From Liolophura sinensis (Eukaryota > Mollusca > Polyplacophora > Chitonida > Chitonidae): 64,000 bases of DNA. Below are positions 22,432 through 35,400 of this stretch, one piece after another (positions within the stretch are counted from its first letter, which is position 1; each line of letters begins with the position of its first letter). Both the position numbers and the translations under genes were made by a program. The stretch is from assembly GCF_032854445.1 (NCBI RefSeq), contig NC_088306.1, positions 17,145,764 through 17,209,763 on the forward strand, written 5' to 3'. The notes below the pieces were generated by a model. That model was not told the origin of the DNA. It made no database searches and saw only the letters and a list, made by a program, of their open reading frames with translations.

Positions 22432-25400
22432 ATGGCGAGGCCCTATGAAATAGCCAAGGCAGGCTGGCTTCAGCGGCAGAGTAAGATGCTCTTATATATT
22501 ATTTATTATAGATTATTGCACTTCATTGTGTAATGTTGTCAATAGGACTGTTGTAAGAACCCCCAGTCTGGAGTAAAAAGTTCCACAGAAAATACAGTAA
22601 CTGTATGAGTAAGGTGATATAGTAGTGACTTTGTTAGAAGTGAAGCCTTCATGCAATTACTTACTTTTAGTTGTTTTAAAGTATGTCTTTAGTCAGTTGT
22701 ATTTATTTAATTATTTATTTGATTTGTGTTTTTCACCATACTCAAGAATGTTTGACGTATTTGGTAGTGGCCAGCTATTGTGGGAGAAAACCGGGCCGAG
22801 CGAGGGAACCCAAGACCATCCACAATTTGTTGGCAGACCTTCCCACTTAATGTTGGATAGCCCCAATAGCACAGTTATAACCACTTATCACCTCAGCCAT
22901 GGAGACCCTTAGTCAGTTGTAGTATTCATTTGTAGTGCATTGTCACATACCATATTTGTGGATCCTCATGTTTTCATTTATATGTTGCCATTTGTTGTAA
23001 ATTTTGCTCTATTGTCTTTTTTTTTAAGCATCTGTATTGAAGCGCTGGAAGAGAAACTGGTTTGTGTTATACCAGAATGGGGACCTGAAGTACTTTGAGA
23101 ATCCAGATAGTCATGTTCCAGAGGAGTGTATAGTGGTGAGAGCAGAGTGTACCAACATACTGACTGGGAAACAGGTATGGGCATGTCATTCACATCTGAG
23201 AATTGTATAGCTGACTTTATTATGATGTCTCCATGCTGGGTGTCCTGTTTGGTGTCTTCATAATGGTGTTCCAGTGAGGCAGCAGCATAAGCCTGTCTGT
23301 TTTGATTTATTCATTTATTTGTTTGGGGTTTTACACTGTGCTCAAGATTATGTCACTTATGTGATGGCAGCCAGCATTGTGGTTGTAGGAAACCCAACAG
23401 AGCCCAGGGGAAACCCATGTCCATCTGCAGGTTGCCCGCAGACCTTTTCCTGTATGATCAGAGAGGAAACCAGCTTGTCAGCATTGAGGTCTGCTACATG
23501 TATAATGAGCCATGGTATGACTGAAATGATGTTGACAGTCCTGTAAACAGCAACCAAAGGAGAAAACAAATTCATATTCAAATGAAAGGTGAATTACACA
23601 GAGCTGACTTTTCACTGTTGACTATTGAAATATTACACATACTTGTATGTTATTAATTTGACAGATAGAGTCACTGTCTCCGCCTGAAGGCAGACCTAAG
23701 GAGAACCTGTTACAGCTGAAGCTAAGGACAGGGGAGATAAACTTATGTGCGGACAGTGTGGATGATATGAGGTATGCTAGGGGGAGGGAGATAAGGGTGT
23801 GGGGAGGTGTTTGATGGTTTTAAGATTGATTTCACACTTTAGGAAAATTTAAAATGTTTATTTTTGTTTGAATTGTCTGTCTAGAATCTGATTTAATGAA
23901 ACTTAAGGGTAATTCAAAACCATCCAGTTTTTTAGTGAATGGGCAGTCTGTGATCTTATTTTAGACTTCAGCATAATTCTGGCTTTGTCTGAATGGTCAT
24001 TTCATGATCTGATTTTAGACTTAATTATAACTGAAAGTCATTCAATTTTGTGTGAGACTTTTTTTCTGTGAAAGTTAGGAAATTTTTATTTCCTAATATT
24101 TCTTTAATATTTTAAAGACTCAAACTTAATCCATAGTGAATATTTGGATATTGAAAAAAAAAACACAGCACCATCTGGTGAGAGAAGATGATACACATTG
24201 CTCCTGTTTTTCAACATTTCATTTACTCACTCAGTATATCATTTTATTCTCAGAACCTGGCAGGTGTTGTTGGAGGATGCTCGTGTGATGCGTAACCCTC
24301 CCCCCGCCAACGCTGTGATGGGTGCTCCCCCTCCATATCCTGGAGCATATCAGATGCCACCGCCCCCACCGGTTGCAGGTTACCCCCCCACAGCGCCCTA
24401 CCCACCTCAGCAGGTCACTGCAGTGAACTACCCTCGTCAACAAGTGACCTATGCTTACCCTGGACAGGTTGTATATGGAGCTAACACAGTACCTTATGGT
24501 AAGTCATCACAGCGTTTGTTTACGGGGAACCTCATGGGGGAAACTGGTCTTCTCCCTGCACACCATTGGCCACTTACCATTGGGGTTGCAGACTTGAATA
24601 CAGCTGGCAGTGTGTTGTAATGAACCGTGAATCTCTCACCAATGCAGTTGCTCTGAGTTCAAGTACAGCTCATGCTGGCTTCCTCTCTGGTCGTATGTGG
24701 GAAGGTCTGTCAGCTACCTGCTGACAGTCGCAGGTTTCTCCTGGGTTCTGCCCGGTTTCCTCCCACCAAGATGGTGGTCCCCATCGTATATGTGGAAATA
24801 TCCTTACGTACGGCATAAAACATCAATAAAATAAATCAATACAGCTCTTGCTACGGCTTTAAGTCAGGCGGTTTGTCAGACACCGGGCGAAGGATGGTGG
24901 TTTACACCATGCACTCCAGTTCCTTCCACCCATAAATCTGACATGACTGGCATCCTTGAGTATAATGCTAATTTAAATTTTAACTGCTGTTTTACGGACA
25001 CAGTTTTTATCAATTTCTGCAGAGAAAATAAAAATTGAAAATCATATAATTTTGTGCAAAGTTTGCATTCTTCCAACAATTTTTCCCGTTGAAGACATAT
25101 CTCCTTGAAAAAAGAGAAAATTCATAACTTCAAGATCAGACAAAATAAAAAGGGGGATTTTCAAGCCTTTTTTATTCTAATTTGTATTTTTCAGTGCATG
25201 TAAAACACAAAGTAAAATTGGTGTCGCCTAAACACAAATAAAATAAATGGATAAGTAAATTATTCATTTACTTGATTTAACCAACTAGTCGTTGACCTCA
25301 CATGTTTATATCTTCATGCCCTAATTCTTCTAAAATTTGGGACAGATATTAGTTGTGTTGAAAATAGAATATTACGTTTAAGATATGAGTATGTTGTTCA

Positions 25401-26099
25401 TTAGATGGTTTAACCATCTGAGAAAAAACAAACACAATATTCTGGCTAGAATTACATATATATTGGCTAAAATGAGCAGATCAGGTGTTCCAAATTTTAC
25501 GAAAAATTGTAAGAAATAGGGTATATTTGCATATACAAAGTATATCTCAGTCAACTTTGAGTTGTACTTGCCCTTCAATAGCTAGGACATGCGGGTTGTA
25601 AGTTCAAACCAGGTCTTTGAAAGGAAATTTGTAGATTCTCCTCCTCTTATTGCTTGTTGGGCCTTGATGACAACATGCAGTCGATGGTGCTCATGTGGCC
25701 GTTTGCACAGTCTAAGGTATAACAACCGATATGGTGTGTGAGTCTGTGTGTCACATGTGGGGAAAGTTCCCCAGTAACTTGCCAAATGTTGGTGGTTTAC
25801 CTTGGGCACTCAGGTTTCCTGAGCATGATTATTGAGTACGGGATAAAGCATCAATGAAATAAATATTAAGTAAATCAATAAAACACTGATCAATTAAGTA
25901 TACAAATAAATCAGACATCAAGTATTAACATGTAATATTCTCCTGTTGACCAGCGTATCCACCAGGTCCCCAGACCACCATTGTGTACACGGACAATGAC
26001 TACCGGCGTAGACACGGGCTAAACGGGGACATGGCTACAGGGTTTGTGGCGGGTGCTGCCCTTGGTACCATGATGTGGACCCCCATGCTGTTCTGGTGA
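22432..26099 (+). CDS. PLEKHB2: Pleckstrin homology domain family B protein (evectin)
   Basis: Exons 22432-22480, 23029-23174, 23665-23771, 24254-24498 and 25954-26099 are all in phase and give 230 aa (human PLEKHB2 is 222). The PH domain (about 8-108) begins AGWLQRQTSVLKRWKRNWF, the evectin signature; Lys24 aligns with evectin-2 Lys20, which binds phosphatidylserine. A Pro/Tyr-rich linker (about 113-195) follows, then TIVYTDNDYRRR and a hydrophobic C-terminus (GFVAGAALGTMMW...) that anchors evectins in membranes. By family, it acts in post-Golgi and recycling-endosome traffic. A possible 5' UTR splice acceptor is at 22400. SINEs lie in introns 1, 2 and 4. Whether it matches vertebrate B1 or B2 cannot be settled, as the duplication may be vertebrate-specific. 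Confidence 0.93.
22689..22921 (-). repeat. SINE family A with 13-bp target-site duplication
   Basis: SINE body 22702-22908 flanked by TTAGTCAGTTGTA at 22689-22701 and 22909-22921. Lies in PLEKHB intron 1. Confidence 0.9.
23304..23520 (-). repeat. SINE family A, diverged
   Basis: CCAGCATTGTGGTTGTAGGA and CCATCTGCAGGTTGCCCGCA match; lies in PLEKHB intron 2. Confidence 0.85.
24606..24842 (+). repeat. SINE family A, near full length
   Basis: CTCTCACCAATGCAGTTGCT through GGTTTCCTCCCACCAAGATG to AACATCAATAAAATAAATCA; lies in PLEKHB intron 4. Confidence 0.88.
25565..25865 (+). repeat. SINE family B, near full length
   Basis: tRNA-like head with B box (TAAGTTCAAACC), body with CCCCAGTAACTTGCCAAATG and tail GATAAAGCATCAATGAAATA; lies in PLEKHB intron 4. 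Confidence 0.75.
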
Positions 26100-26825
26100 A
26101 ATGTGGACACCTTCAGAGACTCTATGCTATCATCGTGAAAGCTTCAATCTAAAGGTCTCGGGCATCTACAATGTCTCTCATAACTCTCACGTTGCCATGG
26201 TTGTGGTTTGCTGAGATAATAGAAATCGTTCTGCTTGTGTTTATCTAATGTTATAATCTGAACGGTTTCTCCTGTTATGTCTTGTTCATAAACTCTGTTG
26301 CGCCTTGACAAGTGTCAGTACTGAAGTGAAGGTCTTGACTATTATAGTGTACGGGTGCAGCATGAAGTTTGAAATTTGAATAATTTGATCATATGTGGTT
26401 CTGTTTAGAGAGATATTCCTTGTTAACATTTTTCTATTTCTGGCCCCACCCATTTTATTAAAAATATTGAGAACTGTTGTGATCATTCAATTTGAATTAT
26501 TCATCTTTTAACTGAGACTATTATATACACGGATGTATATATTGCCATCCCTTATGGTAAGCAATCTATCTTGCTGTCAGCAGGTTCAAACCCAAACAAC
26601 GTACATTCTGCTTAAAATTTTAGTCATTTTGACAGGTGATTCTCCATCACCTAATCCATAGCTCATGATCAAAGACAGGCTGTCAGAAACATCTTTAATA
26701 TCAACAGCAGACTCGTATCTTTTTGTATAATAGCCCAAGCTTTAAATAACCACAGTGTTTAATTTGTTCCATGTTGGTATTTTAAGGTAACCTAATTTTT
26801 CCAACCCTTGCAATCATCTCTGCGA

Positions 26826-28025
26826 TCATTAGTTTGAATCATTCTGAGAGAACTGTTGGGTTGGCGTCTTTAATGACACAAACCAATCATTTTTAGTGTC
26901 ATTTTTATAATAATTGTATGCATAAATTACAGTGAAATAAGGGCTTTACAGCTCGAAAAGCTTTACATTATACATGTATCTAAAGCCTTGTGCTGCAGTA
27001 GTTTTGAAATTGTTTTTGGGGGTGGGTGGGGGGAGCTTGGTCAGTGTCTACATCATGCCATATCAGAAAAATTTTGTATAATATAATTTTTTTTTGTATA
27101 TTATCCCTTTCTTTTAGCTGAAGAACATTTCCTGTATATGTATTTACAAGTTCTTGTGTGATCATCAGTGTTTTTGTATGTATTGCCCACACCCTGTAGT
27201 ACCACACTGCACATGGCTTGTGATTTTGAACCTTTCTGACAGGTTAAGGATGTATGAAATGTTCGCGTTTTTTTTTTCTGAATGTAGAGTTCAGTATGTG
27301 TTCTAATTAACAGGCTTGTAATGTTGCCAAGTTCTACCAAAATCGAATAGATTTCCTTGAATTTGCTCCAACAAAATCTTGTTTAAATCTGGAACCACAA
27401 AATAGTTGCTCCAAACTGAGATGTTCATAGTGATTTGTTTGATGTTCCTAATGAAGTGAAACAATCATTGTTCTAATGTAATAAATATATGAGTTTAAAT
27501 GTGACTTTTAAAAGAGAATCCAAGCAGATTCCCAATGGGGTGCTTCCTGCATTCCGAGCCAGTTTGTTGATGATATCATTTCCAAAATTTCTGTGACAGA
27601 AAATGTGCATAAAATAGAGTTGTTATTAAGAGATATGAATTGCATGTATGCATAGCTTTTTTCATTTCCCTTAAAAATATGATCTTTATTTTAAAGTTCC
27701 TGCTCATGTATCGTTTTAATGGAAACTGAAATTTACCAACAGTTCCACATTTTGGACACATGAGTATGTCTGGCAACTCTTGGAGCCATGTACCCAAATT
27801 CTTCAGCCTTTTCAATCACCAACCAATATTTTGAAACACTCTGAGAGAACTGTGGGTTGTAGAGAAATAATTTGCACAGTTTTATGAAGCTTGGATCTGT
27901 AATGACACACATCAGATCATTTCTAGCATCATTTTCCTAATAATTGTATGCATAATTTCAGTTGAAAAAAGTGCTTTAATGGTTGAAAAGGGTTGAAGAT
28001 TTACATTATGTGCCATAAAGCATCT
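26826..28025 (+). repeat. Diverged direct duplication downstream of PLEKHB
   Basis: Segments 26826-26990 and 27826-28025 share TCTGAGAGAACTGT, AATAATTGTATGCATAA and TTTACATTAT in the same order, with indels between. Confidence 0.7.
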
Positions 28026-28889
28026 CTGTTTTAAATACGAAACAGAACCTTAAAAACAAAAAACAATTAAGAAAGAAAACTGAAGACCATAATAAGAGGA
28101 ATGAATTGGTGATAATGGGCCCAACAGACATGCTCGGCTAAGATATGTCATAGTGATGTTGGCCGTGAAAGTTTAGTGGGCTTGTTTTCCTGATGTTATT
28201 GGTTGGCTATGAAAAGTTGGGTGTGTAATCGCATATAAATGTGCATGTGTTGTGGACAAAAATGGAAAGTAACGGATCAAATTGTTAAAATTAATTTCTG
28301 TTGTTGGCTTAAGCACTGATTCTTTACACTTGCCATTTCTAGGCTACATGCACAAATCTGTGATGCCCACTGTTATGACAGCATGAAAGGTGTAATCACT
28401 TGTATGTCAACCACTATGTTTCTATTAATTATTAGTCCTGGTGTAAGGTTTCCAGTCTTTGGAAAATAGGAAAACTGAACTTTCAATTTGCAGTGCATAA
28501 ATCAGAGACTGGAATATTTATGTGGCAATCATAATTCACTCATGAATTTTAAGTGCATTCAAGTTTCATACTTCTAAATGCATTTTTCATTTTTGCTTCT
28601 GATATTTTGATGATATTTTTACTTCTGATATCAGTGAATATAAGTCCCTGTTTGGATACAGTATTGCACTGTTTTGAAATTGTTTTGCTTGTTGTACTTT
28701 TTTCATTTTGTCATGTTTGTTGATATCTTTGTTCCAGGAGAAATTGTTTCCTAGAGCTTTTATATTTTTATCATGCAGTAAAAATGTTTAATTACTCAGC
28801 TGAGTGTTTAACGTTCATTATTCTACTGTATAATTAGCATTGGCTATCAGCATTGGTTAAGTTTGACATGCATCTCAGGTCATCTCACA

Positions 28890-29120
28890 TCTTGTGCACA
28901 ACTCAGAATTGCTGATAAATTGTGCACATTGGTTGATAATTATGCACAACTCAGAAGGCCTGATAACTGCACAACTCAGAATGGCTGATAACTGTGCACA
29001 TTTCAGAAATGCTAGTCATAGTACATATTTCAGACTTGCTAATAATTGTGCAAAACTCAGAACAGCCAATAATTATGCACAACTCAGAATGGCCGATGTT
29101 TGTGCACAATTCAAAACTAC
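28890..29120 (+). repeat. Minisatellite, unit about 28 bp
   Basis: About eight degenerate copies of TGCACAACTCAGAATGGCTG followed by ATAATTG-like bases. Confidence 0.85.
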
Positions 29121-29794
29121 TGTTCTGTGCCTCTTGCTATGTGGTAAAACTTATTGCATGTCTGTGAACTTAACTGGTTTGTAACCATATACACATACAG
29201 CCGTACTGAATATTCTGAAATATTTGTTTCTGGGTATAATAGTTAAATCATTACACTATTGTGATACAAGCAGATAATTTTAATGTGCAGACTTATGGTG
29301 AGAGTTTGTAAAGTTACGTTTGTAAGAAATGGATTAACAAAATGAAAACTGGTAAACAGAAGCATTGTGTGTAAAGACGAGTAAAGATTGGGACTACTGG
29401 ATGTTGGTGTGGCCAAGTGGTCTCGTGAGTCACTCTTACTCCAGAGCAGAGGCCTTTGACCAGTGAGTGCAGATGTTAGTATATACATGTAGCTCTCCCT
29501 GGCAAAGACTGATTGTATTTCAGCAATTTAGAGAGATTGTTGAGCTGAGTGGAATACACGAATAGCATCCTGAACATATCTGGTGTCACTCACAAGAAAC
29601 ACATTGCAGATCCAATTTTCAGAGTTAATATAACACCTCTTTTTTTTTTATTAGTTAATGTTATTAGTAGATCATCTCAGCAGGTCAAAGGTCATAAGAA
29701 CGAGAAACAGGGATATTTTCTAACTTAATAATAAAAAATATTGTATATATACATATGCATGTTGGTAAATTATAAATAGGCTACATGAACACTT

Positions 29795-30012
29795 AACGCA
29801 GCAGCCTCTCACCAATGCGGTCGCTGTGAGTTCAAATCCAGCTCATGCTGGCTTCCTCTCCGGCCTTACTTGGGAAGGCCTTGCGGTAACCTGCGGACAG
29901 TCGTCGGTGTCCCCTGGACTCTTCCCAGTTTCCTCCCGCCTTAATGAGGCTGCCGTCATGTAAGTGAAATATTCTTGAGCATGGCGTAAAACACCAATCA
30001 AATAAGTAAATA
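29795..30012 (+). repeat. SINE family A, lacking the A-box end
   Basis: CAGCCTCTCACCAATGCGGT, B box GAGTTCAAATCC, and tail AACACCAATCAAATAAGTAA. Confidence 0.9.
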
Positions 30013-30469
30013 CACATGTACACTTTAATATATACAGGCACATTTGTGCATCAACACAATACACACATCACATACAGTATCCTTTATGTATGTAACCAGT
30101 AATGTACATGCGCTACTCAACAGAGATACAGTGGGGGAAAAACTGCTTAAAAATACAACCAAAGCCTTGCAAAAAACGCAAGTCCTATATCACAGGAAGT
30201 AGCAAGTACTTTGGAATTGGGTTGCAGTTCCGCATTAAAAGACAAGTGATGAAGGCATAAATGTCTACACGTCAGGTAAGTGTATACATGTGTAATAATT
30301 GGTGCAAGTACATACAAACTTTGTAATCACAAGCGTACCTGTATGATAATACAGGTGTACTAATTACCTTTTCCTTTATTCCCCCCCCCCCCAAAAAAAA
30401 AAAAAAAAAAAAAACAAGAGTAGCTCTACATCTCCAGAGATGGAGGCTACCCTATTTCCTCCACCTTTT

Positions 30470-30690
30470 CGCATATGGAAGAACAGCTTTCAGTGCAATT
30501 TATGCATGTTTTTCATTTGATTTTGTAGAAAACAACAAAACTACATTTGTTGGATTGGCCAATTTCAGGCCTTCACAAAAAGTATGATTTTATCAGTCTA
30601 CACAGAATAATGCCTACAGAATTTGCTTGAATAAACACCTTGCAAAAAAAGTGTGAAAAGGTTAAAGAATTACAGTAGGTGAATTTGAGT
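30470..30690 (+). repeat. Dispersed repeat E, copy 1
   Basis: Shares ATTTTATCAGT-TACACA-AATAATGCC and CTTGAATAAACACCTTGCAA with 53990-54215. Type unknown. Confidence 0.65.
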
Positions 30691-31999
30691 GGAGTGCTGG
30701 AAGCTGCCTACTAGTGGGCTAGAAGCATGCCACACAGGATATTTTGTCTGGGCTGTAGAGCGCAAAAGCCAACAGATATTATTTACAGTGTACTAACAGA
30801 TGTGTGTATGTATACTACTGTATGGCAATATATTGCAGTAATTCATTCTACATATATTGTAACACAGACAATGCAATAGCTAGTAGGTAATGGACAGATT
30901 TAGTCTCTTGATATAGATAACCCCTGCTCTAAGCTGTCCAAAGGTTTTTACTAACTCTGCTCTACCTTTTGCCTGAACTTTTAAGCTTAGATTATAACCA
31001 AATAACATAATCTAAATGTCATTATATAAAGACAAAGTTAGCTTGCATGTACATGGACCATTAGCCAGTTCTGACTGAAGTTCAATACCAACAGTGAAAA
31101 CAAGTACATGTAAATGTAAAGCCATGTAGGAATACATGCACAATGGAACCAATAGATACAATATGCATTATCAAACATAAATTTCCACATAAGGCATCAA
31201 ATAAATAGTATGCATTTCATACAAAATGACTTTTTGATCTCTAGATTAGTGATATTTAATTTCTGAGGGCATATGATGATAAAAGAAATAAATTTGAATA
31301 ATTTGTAAAACAACTGCAGAGAGGCTGATACTAATAATATGAACAATATAAGGGAGGGAACTGCACGTACCCTGACGGCTTAGTTACATGGTGAAAGCTT
31401 ATGGTAATGGCTATGTCACAGCTCTGTGTAGACAATAACATTCACATGGAAAACAAACATACGTGTACCTGCTTGTGATCACCCAGGTACAACAAATCTT
31501 CAACAAATTTTACCAGAGACGTACCGCATGGCATACACATTTTTAGCGGAATGTAGCCTCATCTGGTTAGGTCATTTTCTAATTTTTTAAAACCTCTGAA
31601 TTGCATTAATATACTTTATAAGTTCATATGAGACCCTAGCTACCTCGACAACAACTTTAAGTCTTCAAAATCTTATAAATTCTGTTTTCAAGCTGCATCT
31701 GAGGTCATACTTCACTGGTCTAATTTGTTCAGGGTTTAGAAAAGTTGATGTGTGGTCAGAGCATTAAAACTGCAGTCTGCTTTCTGAAAATGGTCTGACA
31801 AAAGCTCTGAGGCATCAGGTCTGGTCTTGATCACAGGACAGGCCTTGTGTTATTGTATGGCAGGATTTCTGCTCCTGATGCCATATCTCACTTACCCTGC
31901 TTTCTCCAAAAGATCAATATCATACCTATTGGCACAAAACGTCAAATCATTTTTTCTTTAATAACTTTGTTACAAACTATGTCTACTTCCATATTTGAT

Positions 32000-32180
32000 T
32001 TTTTTTTTACTTAAATGATGATCATCAGATTTCAGGGTGGGGGAAGCTGTAGTATGCACAGCACAGTGCTGTACAATGAGAGCAGGATTTGAACCTGTGA
32101 TCTCAATGGTCAGGGGCCAATTAGCCATGGCAGGTACACCGGTTTTAGCTGGATGAGCTAAACGTACGCGCTTTATCTGG
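32000..32180 (-). repeat. Poly(A)-tailed tRNA-derived SINE
   Basis: The reverse strand shows a B box (ACAGGTTCAAATCCTG), a short body and an A-rich tail (AAGTAAAAAAAAAATC). Differs from families A, B and C. Confidence 0.6.
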
Positions 32181-32332
32181 CTATGTGATTTAAAAGACAT
32201 TTAAATGAACAACTTAGTATCTTAAGTTGTGAAGTTAAAAAAATGTCCAATTCACCATTTGAAACTCAAAAGCATTTAACTTGACTTTGGCACCATTAAA
32301 AAGTATTAGAGGCAAACTGTTTTTTCCATTAT

Positions 32333-32338
32333 TTTATT
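32333..32338 (-). terminator. Possible ATG4 poly(A) signal
   Basis: AATAAA on the minus strand, about 125 bp past the ATG4 stop codon. This is a plausible short 3' UTR; later signals cannot be excluded. Confidence 0.35.
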
Positions 32339-32462
32339 TTAACGGTTTGTTGTGTTCTTAACTCTCACAAGTGTTATGTTAAAACCTGCAAGCCTCAGAC
32401 CACATTAACGGTGCTAACCCATATATATAACCTAATCTGGAGCAGAAGTCAGAAGTCGGGGG

Positions 32463-35400
32463 TCACAAGACCTCAAAGTCATCATCACTGTCCTTCACAT
32501 CACCCACCACTGCGTAATCCGCTGAAAAAGACACAACTGCTGATTTACATGTACATCTTCATATGACGCACTTTACTGTCTGATTATTTCTCTGACCACA
32601 GGCCGAACACTGTTCTCAAGAATTTTTCTATCATAAAACAGTAGTCAGATCTGTGGATGGAGGAAACTGAAGCTCCTGGAAAAAACCACAGCCATTTGGC
32701 TGGTATCTGACAAACCTCCTGACAGATTTACAACCCCTAAAGGGGTTGTAAACTCAAAGTTACACAAGAGTACGGCGTAAAACACCAATCAAATAAATAA
32801 TCACAGTCATGACAATTATCTTTGATTTGTGTAACACAAGTAATTTTCACACCATGTGCAAGCCCACTATGTGTGCCATTTGGGTAACATATAAGTAACA
32901 GAGAAATATGCTCATCAGCTTCAATACCATGCTTGTTCTAGCTACTGATAAACACAGGCTTATTCTCTGTTATAGGCCAACTTCAGGAATTCCACGCGAG
33001 GTGAAATTTACAAGCTGCCTCAACCAATGAAACGCAGCTGTAGTGCACAGAATGATAACCTAGACAGTGGAAGTGGCAGTGACATGCTTGACATTTCCTC
33101 GTCACACTTATGACTGGAAATTCACTGGCAGTAAGTTTAACCTTTTCTATGTTGATCAGGCTGACCAATAGGAATAATTAAATAATGGCATTTGGTATTA
33201 ACAATGGCATCAGTTCGGATGAACTGGTTGATAGGCTGTTGATGTTGTGGGTTCGACTTTGAGTATTCGACAGTGCAAATGCTTGGAAGTTTGAAATTCA
33301 GTGACTTTCCATTGTCAATTGGCACTCACGAGTTTTCAAGTTTGTCAGACCAGCTTTCTGAAAATCTTTTAATTTACTAATGTTGGAATTTCATTTTTAA
33401 CCTCCGTCACAGTTGTGTTGTCCAGTTTGTTAAGTCAGCCATGTCCTTGCGGAACTTTAAATTAAATCAGATGACATAAACCATCCAAAAATATTTTTTG
33501 TAAAGGTTTTTCTCGTCTCCGGCGCATTTTGTCCATTTGAGAGGCTCTCTGATAACTGGATCATCAACCTGTTTTAAGAATGGGCCTACAATTATCAGCC
33601 GTCAGAAGGAGTTGGGTCAGATTTATTTATGTGATTGATGTTTTACGTCATGCTCAAGAATATTTCACTTATACAGCCAGCATTATGATAGGTGGAAACC
33701 AGGCAGAGCCTGGTGGAAACCCACGACCATCTGCAGGTTGCTGCCAGACCTTCCCATGTACGGCCGAGCATGGTCAGATATTGCTGCTGATGTTATAAGC
33801 ATATGATGGAGGAGTAGGTACTGAAGTTTGATTGGGTAGTGTAATACCTGTGTTGACAGCTGTAGCCTCAGCATTCATATGAAAGGGAGGCCAGTGGGCG
33901 GGGCGTTCCTTGTGCAGCTCAAACATTGGCATTTTGATAGGCTGTATCAGCAGACGGTTGATGCCCACACAGAGGTCATTAAACTCTGCCTCCGTGCCAC
34001 AATAAAACCCCTGCATGGAGAAGGAAAACAGACTAAGCACCACTTGGTTTGACCTTGTTAGCTATTTACTTTAAAATACATTTCCCATCACAAAAAATTT
34101 TATAAATTTTATGCTCACCAACACCTTTTGCAAGCAATGTTTCAAAGGTGAACTGTATAGTTATTTGCATTAAAGTTATGGCATATTTTTGCAGGTGGAG
34201 CGTCTGTGTAACGCACTATTCAAAGAAGTACTGAGACTGTCATATACAGCTCAAATATCACACCAAATGATAAAAATCATTCAAACTGGGTTCTCTATTG
34301 AAGTCTACTATCACAACAAAGAGGTAGATTGTTGACATACCAGAGCTATAGACGGATCCAGGTGTTGAACCTTCATGCGAGAGGCTCGTGGACAATGAAA
34401 ACTTTCATCACAGAACTGTTTGGCTTCTAAATCTACAAATGGCTGAGTGGTGTGCGGGTCCAAGAACACCATCTCCTCTCCTGAGAAGCAAAACAAAAAA
34501 AAAAAAAAAATAGAAAACAGGTTATCTATCAAAGTTGATGAAGGTCATGTAAGCACTCTAAATATCCTTTGAGCTGGTGACAGGTTTCGAAAACTAGCGT
34601 ACATATATGTATATATGTAAAATTTACAGGATGAAAAGATGGGGATGAGCAACATTTAGATGTGATTGGCTAAACAGTTTCGTCACTCAGCCACCTAGTG
34701 TGTACATTGATCTGACTAATTCACCATTACATTAATTCTGTATTTGTATAATGCTTTTTTCTCACTAAAAACATCAAATAGAATATAGTAACCTATATGT
34801 AACTAGCTAAGGGTCATAGATTTGATTTTTGATTTTGTTTGATGTATTACGCCGTACTCCACTATATTTCACTTATACGATGGCAACCGGCATTATGGTG
34901 GGTGGAAACCAGGCAGAACCCGGCGGAAACCCATGACCATCTGCAGGCTGCTGGCAGACCTTCCCGCGTACAGCCGGAGAGGAAGCCAGCATGAGGGTCA
35001 TAGAGGAATTGTGAATGCATCCATCTCGCTGACTGTTTAACAGGCTCTGTGTGAGTATTGCAAGATCAGATATATTTTAGATGAAGTACTTATTGCACGA
35101 CTATAAACCCATAACCATCACTACAATAAGTGAGATATTCATACAGTCTTTTTAACAGGATCTCACTGTGTCCGTCATAAGCAGATTTCCAAGAAATCAC
35201 ATGGGCAAAACCAAATGGAAATCGATGAAGCTATAAATTTTTGGAATTAATATCCTTCAATCCCATTCACAAAGATCGCCTGCCACTTGTCTTACAATCG
35301 ATCAAAGGTTTATGAGGAGTACCCCGATTTTTCGGTCACAGCTTAACTTGACTAGTTCTAAGAGTGGGTGTGACTGGGTCTTAAGTGTGGTTAGACACCA

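Larger units (their letters stand above)
26100..32462. other. Intergenic stretch between PLEKHB and ATG4 3' ends
   Basis: These 6.4 kb between two convergent genes hold the PLEKHB 3' UTR (possible AATAAA at 27480-27485), a diverged direct duplication (26826-26990 and 27826-28025), a minisatellite (28890-29120), SINEs (29795-30012, 32000-32180) and a C-run/A-run at 30383-30415. I see no further gene. Confidence 0.6.
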
